Shown here piece by piece: positions 1-15,775 of a stretch of 64,000 bases of DNA; the stretch's first letter is position 1; the number at the start of each line of letters is the position of its first letter. A program made the translations under genes and the position numbers. Source of the DNA: Talpa occidentalis (Eukaryota > Chordata > Mammalia > Eulipotyphla > Talpidae); assembly GCF_014898055.3 (NCBI RefSeq), contig NW_023601754.1, forward strand, positions 49,531,013 through 49,595,012. Reading direction: 5' to 3'. Under the pieces are notes generated by a model. The model ran no database searches and was not told the DNA's origin. It saw only the letters and a program-made list of their open reading frames with translations.

Positions 1-1
1 A

Positions 2-385
2 AGCCTGCCACAAGTCTAAAGCATCTTCCAGAGGGACCCACAGAAAAGGATCCAAAACAACCAGACAAGTCTGGAGGGAAAAGAGCAAAATGAAAATCAA
101 GACAAAACCCGCCATTGTCACCTCCCCACAAGTCTCTCACCCACACCTGTGTCACCCAGTCCACGACCAAAAGGCAGGCGCAGTTTCTTTACACTCTTGG
201 CTCCATGAGCCTCCTCCAGGGCTCCACGCGCCTCCTCCAGGGCTCCTTCTGGCTGCATCCTGCTTCCTTCCGTCCTCAGTCTCCTCTCCAGCTTCTTCTC
301 TCCCTGCTTTGTTCCACCCTCCTTCTGGGTCGGGCAGGGAACCTGGAACCTCCTCCTTTCCTGGGGACCCCCCTGTTACACTCTG
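2..385. repeat. Left arm of an inverted repeat
   Basis: This block matches the reverse complement of about 2345-2705, with shared stretches such as 'cctgccacaagtctaaagca' and the 'cctcctccaggg' run. The element family is not recognised. The arms differ by many substitutions and small indels, so it is an old pair. No coding function is supported. Confidence 0.75.
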
Positions 386-2344
386 AAGTGCACACGGGGT
401 ATCGACCACGGCTGTGCGTATCCTTGGTGTAAAGCAACGTTTGACACATTTAATCAGAGAATTAATATCACACGCCTCTTCTTCTCTGGCCCTAATGGAG
501 TTTAAGTTAAAGTTTGCCGGTGGAACGCTCACTGAAAAATCTTCCACTATTTGGAAATCAAACAACACACTTCTAAATAATCCGCGTGGGAAAGAGCAAC
601 TCAAGAAAAATGGGAAAATGTTGAAAATGAAGTCACAGCACTCTCCATGCGCTTTCCAGGGGCGACAGTGAGGCGCTACGCACGGAGGTGACGGGGTCTC
701 GTTGCCTCTGCCTCCTTCAAGAATGGGGGGACGGCACTGACCGCCGGGGTTCTGCCTGGGTGCGGGACGGGGCGGTCTGTGCCCGGCAGTGAGCGGGCTG
801 TGCTTTTGGGTGTACGGTCTCTGCTTCTGTGGACTTCGAAATAATCACCGCTGTGTGGAGAAAAGGAAAACTCTGTTTTCACAGCCAAAGCTGAGGACTA
901 ACCGAGAAGAAGAGCAGTCTGGAGGGAAAATGGCCCCAGCCAGCTATTTTCTTCATGTTCCCCACCCATCTTCCCTGCCCTCTGCCCACAGGTTTCAGAT
1001 TATATAGGAGGGTTTCTCACTGAACAAACAAAAAAGCCTCACTGAGGCAAGCATACTGGAAATGGTCCCGGGAAGTGATTTGGGGGTTCGCGTGATCGAG
1101 GAGGAGAGTGGCGTTTGGGGAAGGAGCAGGTGTGTCAGCAGCAGATCCCGCACTCACAGTGCAGAGGCCGACCTGGGAGTGGTGCTGTCTGAAGCCACAC
1201 GGTTCCGTGTAGCGAAAGAGACATTAACCAAAACGAAGAGACCCCACTGATTGGGAGAAAAAATTTGCACACAATACTAATGATAAGGGACTGATCACAA
1301 AGATCTACAAAGAGCTGATAAGACTCAACAAAAACAAAGTAAACAACCCAGTCAAAAAAAAAGGGGGGGGCAGAAGAGAGGAAGCCCAGCCTAGCCCGGA
1401 GGCCCCCTCAGCAGGGAGGCCAGCTGGAGATTTGGGCAGAGAGTCCTGCACAGGCCCTTGTGTCCAGGGAAGACCGGGGCCCTAACCAGCCAGGTGGGAG
1501 CAGGGGCTGTAGGTTCTTACCTCCTACCCTCTGGGCTCTCTTAGGGGCAGTCCCAAAAATTTGGGGTTGCCTTGACCAATCCACACCAGCCCAGTTTCTC
1601 TTTAGATGTATAATAACATGGCAAGACTCCAGAGGTGTCCATCCTGACGTTGGGGTGTTTTCTGTTAGAGCACCATGGTCTGGTCATTCTGCCAGAAACG
1701 CGTGCCTTTGAGCTTCAGTGGCAGAACCGGAGTCAGTCAGATAACGTCCTGCATTCGGGGAACAGTGCTGTGGAGAAGCCCGACTGGGTTGCTGCCTGAC
1801 CCTGCCAGTTGTTTATGCTGAGGTAGCGTATTATGAAAAGAAAAGATTATGGCCAGGCTGGAGAAGGTGAGGTGATAGGACAGTTCCTGGGAACCCTCCG
1901 AGTTCTATTTGGGGTCCACAGAGCCTTGATTCTTGCGCTTCAGTCAAGGCTCAACTCCTGTCTTCACCTTTCCTTCCCTCTGGGGAAGCTTCTGGGCTGC
2001 TCGTGGAGGGCAGGTCGGCTTAGAGCATCTCTCTTTCCCCCTCACCTGAAAGTGTCCATTGCCCCCTCCTCCCGCAGGCTGATCTCACCACCGCAAGGAT
2101 TCGGCATGGCCTGTGGTCACTTGAGAGGGCCCCTCTGTGGTGAGGCACCTTTCTTCACTGCCATGCCGAATCTGAGTTGTGTTTTCCTTGCTTGATTATG
2201 ACATGCCTGGCGTGGATTTCTTTGGGCCTGGTGTGTTTGGGGGTCACCTGTGCCAAGAACATGTAGGTTTGTGACTTCTGCCAAGTGGGGACATTTCAGC
2301 CATTGTGTCTTGAGCAGTTTCTTGTCTGGTCCTCTCTCTCAGCT
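386..2344. other. Intergenic DNA with no gene seen
   Basis: The stretch between the two inverted arms holds only short, unrelated open frames. An L1 fragment lies at about 1212-1365. Composition is mixed, with no splice-bounded Ig, membrane or tail exon on either strand. Parts may be old transposon sequence, but I cannot name a family. Confidence 0.5.
1212..1365 (+). mobile_element. L1 (LINE-1) fragment
   Basis: The sequence is clearly related to the L1 body at 27480-27640, sharing the 'tttgcacacaa', 'actgatcacaaa' and 'caaagagctgat' segments in the same order. It is a short, non-coding piece of the reverse-transcriptase reading frame and ends in an A/G-rich run. Confidence 0.8.
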
Positions 2345-2705
2345 TGTCGTGCAACAGGGTGGTCCCCAGGAAAGGGGGAGGTTCCCTGCCCCACCCAAGG
2401 GAGGGTGGAGCTGAGCAGGAAGAGGAGAAGCTGCAGAAGAGACTAAGGAAGGAAGCAGGATGGAGCCAGGAGACCTGGAGGAGGCGCATGGAGCCTAGAG
2501 ACACGTGAAGAAACTGAGCTTGTCTTTTGGTCGTGGACTGGGTGACACAGATGTGGGTGAGACCCGTGGGGAGGTGACAATGGCAGCTTTTATCTTGATG
2601 TTGATTTTGCTCTTTTCCTTCCGGGCTTGTCTGGTAGTTTCTGACCCTTTTCTGTGGGTCCCCACTGGAAGATGCTTTAGACTTGTGGCAGGCCTTGGGG
2701 CCTTG
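2345..2705. repeat. Right arm of an inverted repeat
   Basis: This is the reverse-complement partner of 2-385, with about 2 kb of spacer between the arms. The sequence continuing to about 2850 carries 'attaaag' motifs and could be part of an LTR-like element, but no terminal repeats or target duplications were identified. Confidence 0.7.
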
Positions 2706-3636
2706 CTCTGGGCCGATCCCATATGGATGGACTTGTACCCACGAGGGGACAGGTCACTTTGGGTGCTTCATTTAGAAACTAGACTCTTTGCCTTGCCTGT
2801 ATTGTTTCCTAGTTTTATTAAAGTTCCTTCCCATTAAAGTCTCCTATGTTTTGTGTTGATGCGGCGGATGGCAGAACCCATGTAGAATAGGCAGGTTTGC
2901 GGGGTTTGGGCTGCCCCTCTCCCTGTCCTATAACAGTCGGACGGGGTCACGCATGGCTTGGCTTGCACAGGCCCTGGGCCTCTGCTCTCCTTCTTTTCCA
3001 GCTTATCTGCTCCCTGCTGTGTAGACAGAGTAATTTCTGTCGTTCTGTCTTCAAGTTGGCGTCTCCTCTGGCCGCGCATTCTGTGGTTGAGCCTGTCCAC
3101 CCAGGGGGATTTTAGGTCGCTGAGTGACTATTTAGGCCTACGGTTTCTGTATGGTTCTTTGTATCTTTGTTTCTCTGCTGCAACTTTCAGGATCTTCGGG
3201 TTTATTTTCCGTGCGTGTGATCGCCCCTCAGGGCATTTGTTACAGCTCCTTACGCCCTCGACAGTTACTCCAGCCCCTACACTGTCTCAGCGTCTGTGAG
3301 CCGCTGTGTGTCTCTTCTCTCCCTGCCTGCGCCTGTCATGACCCGTGACACTTTTATGGGAACCGGGACATTGTGCATATGGTGCTGACAATGTGGATGT
3401 GACTTTGAGCCTTTGATACCTGAGCGCTGAACCCGCCTGTGGGTGGAGGGACAGTCCAGGTGCCCATGGCGTCCCCACTGCCTCCCGCTGCACCCCTGGG
3501 GTGCTAACAGGCTCAGTCTTCCTGCTGCCTCCTGTGTGGTCCTCAGAGAGTCCTTGTCGTGTTGTCTGCAGGGTGGGGGATCCCCTGTGCTTTGTGGGAC
3601 TGGGGACACACTATTCCCTCTTTGTCCAAAATTCTA
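2706..3636. other. Intergenic DNA with no gene seen
   Basis: Several overlapping short frames run on both strands (for example about 2834-3100 minus and 2958-3299 plus). None shows a recognisable domain or splice context, and the region looks like old repeat sequence. Confidence 0.4.
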
Positions 3637-3651
3637 AGAAACGCAACCGAG

Positions 3652-3914
3652 GGCATCCCCTGTGCCGCAGGCGGTTGGGCGCCGCGCTGTGAAGCTGTCT
3701 GCAGCGCCGGTTCCATCCGGGTTGGCGGGCGAGGGTCCCACAAGGCGCAGCAGGCCTCTCCTGTCTCGCCCGCTGCTCCCCTCAGCAGTGGATTTTGGTC
3801 CGTCTGCCTGTTCTGTTCCCGGCTCTGTCTCTGGTGAATCCTCTCACCCTCCCTCGAATCTGGCCTGTGCCCCGGTTCTTGTGTAAATAAATAAATAAAA
3901 ATCTTTAAAAAAAA
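3652..3914 (+). mobile_element. tRNA-derived SINE (Vic-1-like)
   Basis: A head of tRNA type is followed by the SINE body ('gctgctcccctcagcagtg') and an 'aaataaataaataaaaatc' tail. It is flanked by target-site duplications: 'gaaacgcaaccgag' before and 'gaaatgcaaccgag' after. The copy is complete but diverged from younger copies in this window. Confidence 0.88.
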
Positions 3915-3929
3915 AGAAATGCAACCGAG

Positions 3930-5315
3930 TTTTTTATTTTTAATTTGTGTTAGTCTTTATTGTTCCCGTAGGAATCATACATACATCAATGCATCCAATT
4001 AATTCATATTAGACGGGCGAGCCAATGACAGCTCACGCCACCGGGACCGGGCCTGGGACACGGCGTGATCCAAGCACAGGTAGGCAGGGCTGTCCTTTGC
4101 GTTCTTCAGCCTGACCTCCCAGCTTCTGTCCTTCATTCTTTTCCTTGCAGGCAGGAGGATGCTGCAAGGATATGTAATTGCAAATAATTATTTCAATGTA
4201 TTCATCCTTATTTCATATTCTTCCCTATGATTGACTTCCTCAAATTATATGAGGTCGGGGAAATTAAGCCTTGACTTTTTATTACATAGTTTCTGGTGCA
4301 ACTGAGTTTTACGAATTGTTGATTTGTCCAATGACTCTGGAACCATCTTTTCAAATGGGAATGATTGATTTTTACATTATTTTAGAGTTCCCATGCACAC
4401 AATTTTGTAATATGTGAGTAATACTGTTTATTCCTTCCATTTAGTGCATATCACGTTCATCTTTTTTCTTTTTTTTCTTTTTTCTTCCAGGGCCCCCTGA
4501 ATGGAAGTGGACATTCTTGCCTTAGTCTCAATCACAGGCAGAAAGAGTCCAGGCTTTTACTTTTAAAGTTTATTTCTGTTAAAGATTTTAAAAGATGCTT
4601 TGATAAATGATCAGAAATCTCATTTCTGAAGAGCTTGTTTTTTGTTTTTTTTTTTAAAGATTTATTTATTTATTTATTTATACAAGCACTGGGTACAGTC
4701 AGAAGCGCGGGAGGGTGAGAGAACTCACCAGAGCCAGAGCGGGGGGCAGAGCAGGCAGAAGGACCGAGGCACACTGCTGAGGGGAGCAGCGGGCGGCAGG
4801 AGAGGTCTGCGCGCCATGTGGGACCCTCGCCGGTGGCCGGGGAGCAGCCGGGGATCGAACCGGCGCTGCAGAGGCTGTGGGCAGCTTCGCAACCCAGCGC
4901 TCAACCACTGCGCCACCGGGGAGGCCCCTGAAGAGCTTGTTTTTTGTCATAAATCAATCACGCATTTTTTTCAAATGTTCTGTATCTGTTCACAAGGCCA
5001 TTTTTCTATTTCTTCTTTTAACGTTTGAATTGTATTGAGTGATTTTGGAACTGGAAACAGACAGGCCAGCATGGCCCTGAGGCGTCACCCATTTCATGGA
5101 GTGTCAAATCTTGGTGAATATTTGTTCAGGAATCTACTCCTAAGTCTGCACAGTTGCGCTTCCCGCCATGCTCCGTTTGTGGCTTTCCAGCCAGCTCTTG
5201 GCAGCCGTCTTGTTCTCGCCCAAGCCGGTGTGCTTGTGTTATCACTCCGTCTAAAGCATTCTCTCGTTTCTGTTTGAATCTCATCACATCCATTGTTTAA
5301 TGAGAAGTCTGTGGC
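3930..5315. other. AT-rich intergenic DNA downstream of the LILRB-like gene
   Basis: No gene is seen. The stretch is AT-rich, contains one minus-strand SINE (4646-4928) and runs up to the probable polyadenylation signal of the LILRB-like gene. Confidence 0.5.
4646..4928 (-). mobile_element. tRNA-derived SINE (Vic-1-like)
   Basis: A minus-strand copy: the T-rich end ('aaagatttatttatttattt') comes first and the head ('ggaggcccc') last. It is bounded by target duplications 'tgaagagcttgttttttgt' at about 4627 and 4929. The perfect duplications suggest a fairly recent insertion. Confidence 0.92.
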
Positions 5316-5321
5316 TTTATT
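5316..5321 (-). terminator. Probable polyadenylation signal of the LILRB-like gene
   Basis: The plus strand reads tttatt, which is AATAAA on the minus strand, about 190 bases past the stop codon. It is the nearest canonical hexamer downstream. It is an inference from position only. Confidence 0.45.
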
Positions 5322-5511
5322 TCCAAAATGTGGGACATTAGTTCTCTCTGATGTCAGAATCAGGTGACTCAAAGGCCTTCAGCAGCCACTGGGGGTCCGT
5401 GTTAGGCGTCAGGCTGCCTGGGGTCAGAGGGCTGCATCTGTGGGGGCAGCTCCTGGGCCTTCCAGGGCCCCAGCATCTTGTCCTGGAGTGTGGGGTCCGG
5501 TCCTCCCTGGG

Positions 5512-10256
<4,745 letters not shown>

Positions 10257-10860
10257 GGCGTCCTCTCTGTGACCTGGCTGTGGGGATGGAGGGCCCAGGG
10301 TGCTGGCAGGATGGACAGACACATGGGGTGGGGACACTGGGGGTTGGTCTTTCCTGTCATAGGGTTGTCAAGTCATCTCCCACAGGAAGGGGAACTGTCC
10401 TTCTGGCCTGCTCTGGTTTTAACACAGCGCTCTCCTGAGGTGCTCCATGCAGGGGAGGGAGACCCAGGGTGCGTACTCCCTCAGAGCCTCCCCTGGATCT
10501 CCTCACCCTCTGCCCGACCATCAGCACATCCTGTGGTCTCACCCCGGACAGGGTCCCCAGGCCCTGGAGTTGCTCAGGGAGGGTCCCTGCCCCCTGCAGA
10601 GCTGAGGTCATGAGGCCCCCGTTACCATCCACCTGAGAGTCAGGCCAGGCCACATTAACGACCAGCCCAGGGGGACCCTCAGGGGCACAGGGAAGGGCCG
10701 GGCCTCTCCTGCCTGCCTGTGGCTTTTCTCTTAACAGCCGGTTCCCCTCTTCTCTTTTTTCTTGCAGCAGTCTCCACCCCCACCGCCCTGGGAACACGCC
10801 TGAGAGTTCCTCCTGCCCCTTGGGTACCCCTGTCCTGGACAGATTCCCCTCCCTTCCTGC
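10257..10860 (-). promoter_or_regulatory. Conserved 5' flank of the LILRB-like gene
   Basis: This block upstream of the start codon is repeated ahead of the other three LILR genes (34850-35460, 58710-59030 and 62636-63230). It probably holds the promoter and any non-coding first exon. I see no convincing TATA box. The run 'ttctcttttttcttgcagcag' near 10752 is shared by three of the four. Confidence 0.45.
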
Positions 10861-12690
10861 GTCTTGTCTTCAGTTTTAGGGGACAGGATTTTGTGAGAAC
10901 CCTGAATTTGATGGAAAACTGCTCTGTTTAAAATGAAACTCAGTCTAAATTCAAGTACAAATTTGGTAGCCTGTCATTTGGTTGATAGAAGGAAATTCTG
11001 TGGAACCTCAGTAGAGCTCCTGGGACACTCCACAAAGTTTCTCCCTTTTCTCCTGGGAAAGGCATTAGATGAATTTGTCCTGTTTGGCTTCCCTAGTAGA
11101 GTAAAACGAGAAGGGAAGCATCGTCACTTGGGGAAACGGGTAACACTTTCACATGCACAGAAATGAATGTGCATTGCCAATGGTGATTGCTGCCTTGCAG
11201 CAGTGTGTAGTACACAAACTGTTTCTGGAGAAAACAGGGAGAAAAGTCCTCAACAGATTCCTACTGATGGAACTGTTGAGAGTACAAATTTCCTACAAAG
11301 AACTGAATAGACCTGGAAATACACCCGATTATTACTACGTTTTCTTTGACATAATACTGGTAATTTCATTTTTTTTTTTTTGCATTTGTTCTGAATCCAC
11401 AAAGTTTTCTTGTTTTGAGTGACCAGGATCTGCAGCAATGTTGGTTTTTTTTTTCCAGCAAAGTTAACTTGTTCACATTTTCTCTCCCCTTGATACCAAC
11501 ACAGCATGAAAATAGTGGTAGTAATTTTTTTACTACTTATCTCAGAGTCTGTTTTTGCATAACTTCCACAGGGATTTTGTCTGCTTAAACCAAAACAACT
11601 GGGCATGAATTTCATTGTGTGGCTTTGAGTGGAATCTTGCAGGAAGTTGAAACGGAGCTGAACCAAGAAGAGGAGAACCTGTTGCTTTGTTCGCAGACTC
11701 CAGAGACCTCCAACGGAGGTGGGGAAGCTGCCTCCATGGTCAGGACTGGACAACCCGGAAAAAGAAAAAGCCCTGGTACCCTCAAGAAGAGGAAGCCCAG
11801 GGGGCGTCTGATGAGACCAGCTTTGTTCTTGAAGACTACGGGGACCGGATGTCAAGAGTTCGCTCTGCTCCTTTATGGAGTATTCCAACAAAGCAGCTAA
11901 AATTGCTGTTTAGTTATACTGCCCTGTGATTTTATGCAAAAATAGATGATATGGTTGAAAAGAAGATTTGGTTTGCAAATTTTCGCTGCACTTTTGAAAC
12001 AATTTGGGATCGAGGTTGAGAGAACCTGTTTTTGCACAAGTTGAATCAATTTTAATATTTTCCCTGTATTTGATATCTTTGCTGTTTTGTTTTGGCTAAT
12101 GCCTCCAGATATTTTGTTTGTTTGGTTTTTTTTTTGGCTTGGACTGATAAATATTTCCCAGGAATGGAGGACTTTTGCTTTCCACAAAGGACAATACCTG
12201 GAGAGACTGGTTTGCTTTCCAATGGGAACCCTGAGAAAAATTTTCATCTAAGACTGTTTCCCCAGCATCCATACATTTGATCGTCAACACCATGGAAATG
12301 ATGGCAAAAAGTGAAGCTAATTCCATACAGGCTTTGCAGATGCCACCCCCACTCCATCAAGACACCAGGAACGACAAATCCCAGGATCCCCAAAGGGAAG
12401 TGGCGAGGACCTAAGGGACCTAAGGGTGGAGTTAAGCAGCCATTTTCTCTGTTTGTAAATAAAACCCAGCCATGTTAGTGGGGTCGGGCACACTTGGCTC
12501 ATTCTCTTGGCTGGGCAGGTTTGGTCTCCGCGGGTCATGGGGGATTCCAGGTCGGCGGAACACATTTAAGAATTTATCTCCCTCTTTTCTCCCTGAGTTG
12601 TACATTTCCTCATTCCCCTTCCCTTGTAAATAAACCTTTTGTTAACCTTTAAAAAATTAAAAAATAACAATAAAATTAAACTCAGTTGTG
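10861..12690. other. Unclassified duplicated block with short open frames
   Basis: The block is present again at 35460-37660 with high similarity. The best plus-strand frames are 10933-11166 and 11619-11900 (begins MALSGILQEVETEL), with another frame at 11687-11929. No family is recognised. The A-rich end near 12640-12680 and an AATAAA motif ('ttgtaaataaacc') suggest a retroposed or LTR-like element rather than a gene. Intact coding function is not supported. Confidence 0.4.
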
Positions 12691-14361
12691 ACATTATTCC
12701 TGCTCTGTGACCTGAGGGGTCATGTTCTTTCTCTGACTTCCGGTTCCGTGGCAGGTCATGTTATAAGGAATCCCCGCCCCCACCACCCGCCCAGTGCAGC
12801 GTGGGGTCTCTCACTGTCCATCCATTTCCAGGCTGGGCTGGACCGGACTGAGCAGGCCCGGGAGGTTCGGGTCAACTCCACAGTCAGGCAGAGGGTGGAT
12901 CCGCCCACTCAGGACCCGCCTCTTCCCATCATCATCGATCTGAACTGGGTCATTTTGCTGGTTGCTTAGAAGGCCCAGGCTGAATCTTGGGTATTCCCTA
13001 GACCAGGTTTTACCCCAGATGGTGCCACCAAGGGCAGGGGGGCAGCAACTGCCTTCCAAGGAGCAGGCAGGAGTATGTGGGTGAGGGTTCTCTGCAGCCT
13101 CGGGGCACCAGCCGGGCCAGCCAACTCCCAGCCATCCCTGCTGGAAGTGGCCCAAGGGCACCCAGGCGAGTGTCTGAGGCACAGGTGTTGCCAGTTACCC
13201 TGGGAAAGAGGAACATTCCCGGAATTATTAGCTTAGCTGTCCCCTCCCACCTAAATCAATCGTGCCTTTGTGCAGCCAAGAGCCCCTTCCTCTAAACTGC
13301 AATGCGCCAGTTCTAAGTGACATTCAGGAGAGGACAGTGACTGCAGGGTTGGGGAGTGGGGTTCTGGGGGTGAGTGACGCTGCCTGGACGGTTACGCCAA
13401 CAGGGAGAAGAGCTGCTTATGATGTTTCTGAAATGTGGAGCCACAGACAATGCAGAAAAGGGAAATGAAGTTCCCCCAGTTGGGGGGCAAGGAGGGGAGG
13501 GGGACAAAGCTGGGGACCCTGGTGTTTGGGACCACCTAGGGTGATGGGGAGGAGACTCCCCTGTGTGAACCCAGGGGCCTTGTAGATGGGGAGGGGACAG
13601 GGTGGGGTAGCCAAGGGCTCTGACCCCCTGTGTTTCTGGGACATCTGCCCTGACTGGCCACGTCCCAGTGTGCTGAGACAATGGCTCAGGTGTGTTCACC
13701 CGTGGGTGTTACCCCTGTGTCAGAGTGGGGCTCCCCTGTACTATCCCCTGGACCCAGGGCGAGCAGCTGCAACTACTCCCCGTCAGCCCCACCCGCAGGA
13801 CAGCCCTGGGGGTCCCTCTATGGATAACCCCGTGTACAGAAGACTCCAGTAGGATGGTGTTGGGGATCCTGAAGGTGACAGAGCACTGAGGGCCACCTCC
13901 TGCAGGTGGCCAGCCCCACAGGGAGTGACCAGACATGGATGATCTGGTGCCCTCTGATGGCCACAGGCGGCTCTGGCTAGGAGGAGTGCCCCCAAGGTCC
14001 AGGCTCCTGATGAGCCCCAGGGGCTTGTCTCCATCTCTATCTGAGTGTTCCGCCCCACTGGCTGTTACCCCCGAGAGGGGGTCGCTGCAGGCTTCTGCAG
14101 ACATCCTCTGAAGGCTGAGGAACGGCCCTTCAGCTTCTGCTGTGCCAGAGTTTGTTTTTTTTTAAAAACCTAAGTCACGGGTTTATGGCATTGTGTAGGC
14201 GTTAGACGAACACACGTATGTGTCAGCATCTGTTTACACAGCGCCATGCTCTTCCCCCAAGTCTAGTGTCCAGTCATCTACAAGCCGCCACCTTCACCCA
14301 GTGTGCCCAGTTCCCTTCCTATTCCCTTCAACACTCACATAAAATTTTCAACTTATTTTCT
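12691..14361. other. Duplicated intergenic DNA with no gene seen
   Basis: Moderately GC-rich sequence shared with about 37660-39340. Overlapping frames occur on both strands (for example 13709-14104 minus), but they carry no recognisable domain and no splice-site pattern. Confidence 0.45.
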
Positions 14362-14639
14362 TTCTTTCTTTCTCTTTTTTAAAGATTTATTTTAGTTATA
14401 CAAGAGCCGGGGTACAGTCCAGATGCGCGGGAAGGTGAGAGGATTCACCAGAGCCAGAGTGGGGAACAGAACAGGCAGACTGATGAAACACACTGCTGAG
14501 GGAGCAGCGGGGAGACAGGAGAGGTCTGCTTGGCCATGTGGGTTGCTCCGAGGCCGGCGGGGATAAACCGGCGCTGCAGAGACTGTGGACAGCTTCACAG
14601 CACTGCGCTAAACCAACCGCCTGTGCCACAAGGGAGGCC
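14362..14639 (-). mobile_element. tRNA-derived SINE (Vic-1-like), first of a head-to-tail pair
   Basis: The T-rich end and 'aaagatttattttagttatacaagagc' segment come first, and the head ('agggaggccc') ends at about 14639. It lies directly beside a second minus-strand copy. The pair is shared with 39350-39614, so it predates the 24 kb duplication. Confidence 0.88.
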
Positions 14640-14647
14640 CTATTTTC

Positions 14648-14907
14648 TTTTTTTTAAAGATTTATTTATTTATGCACATAAGATCTGGGGTGCAGGCCAA
14701 AGATGTGGGGGGTGAGAGGATCCACCAGAGAGAGTGGGGAGCAGAACAGGTAGATCTACTGAAATCCACTGCTGAGGGGAGCAGCAGGGAGACAGGAGAG
14801 GTCTGCTGTGCCCTGTGGGTCAGCTCCCTGGCCCGGGATCAAACCCGTGCTGCAGTGGCTGGATTGCTTGACAGCGCTGTCTTTCACTCCTGCGCCACCA
14901 GAGGCCC
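14648..14907 (-). mobile_element. tRNA-derived SINE (Vic-1-like), second of the pair
   Basis: Same orientation and structure as its neighbour, ending in 'accagaggccctc'. It carries more differences from the family consensus, and the 'tattttct' motif around both copies hints at insertion into the same T-rich site. Confidence 0.85.
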
Positions 14908-15495
14908 TCAGTTTATTTTCTGAAGTACCATTGGCGTACGAGGTGATGTAGGTTTCAGGGACACATGCCTATAAATCACTTCTGGATGTGATCTGTTATC
15001 TTGTTTTCCATCAACATCTAATTCCGTTCATCACCAGACAGTTGAGGCCTTTCACCTGGTTTACCCGACCTGCCTCCCACTTCCTTCCCAGTAACCACTG
15101 ATCCGGCCATAGAGTCTAAAAGTGTATTTTGTTTAACTTGGTTTGTGCTTCTGTTTCCTTGCGCACCACCCACGAGGGAGTCGCGCGGTGTTCTCCCTTC
15201 TCTGAGTGACTGATGGCCGGGGAGACGCCACAGAACTGGGATAACCCCACTGCAGGGTAAATGAAAAAGTGTCAGGCTTTTCTGCCCTCCCGCCCTTAGG
15301 AAGGATGGTGGATCCCTGTGGCCCCTGGGCATGCCTGAGGGCGGCACCTGGGGGGGGTGTGGGCCTCTGGAGATGGGATTCACCTGGGCTGACTGGGTTT
15401 ACAAGGGCAGCGTCACGGGGACGCCAGAAGAGCGAGAGAGCGGCATGAAGGAGAACCAACAGAGAAGTACAGGCCGTGAGAGAAGGCCGGAGAGC

Positions 15496-15497
<2 letters not shown>
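14908..15497. other. 3' flank of the KIR-like gene with no gene seen
   Basis: Duplicated at about 39884-40473. No exon-like structure was found and no clear polyadenylation hexamer for the KIR-like gene could be picked out. Confidence 0.45.

Positions 15498-15538
<41 letters not shown>
15498..15538. repeat. (GA)n microsatellite
   Basis: An almost pure GA dinucleotide run of about 40 bases. The equivalent run in the second unit (40474-40501) is shorter, so its length has changed since duplication. Confidence 0.97.
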
Positions 15539-15541
<3 letters not shown>

Positions 15542-15775
15542 CCCGGGGGCTGGGAGGGCTGCCAGCAAGTCTTCTCTCTCGCTGGGCTCTCCGGCCTTCT
15601 GGGCTCTCCTGCCAGCCTCCCGGGCCCCGGCCTCCCTGCCTGCCGCGTACCAGGGAAATCTCGATAAAAGCCTGAAAAGCCACCGAGGGCTCCAGGACTC
15701 GCCCTTCACCCGGCTGCCGGGTCACAGAGATCCTGCCCTGCGCCTTCCTGTCCTCCAGCCCTCCGGGACGTCGGC

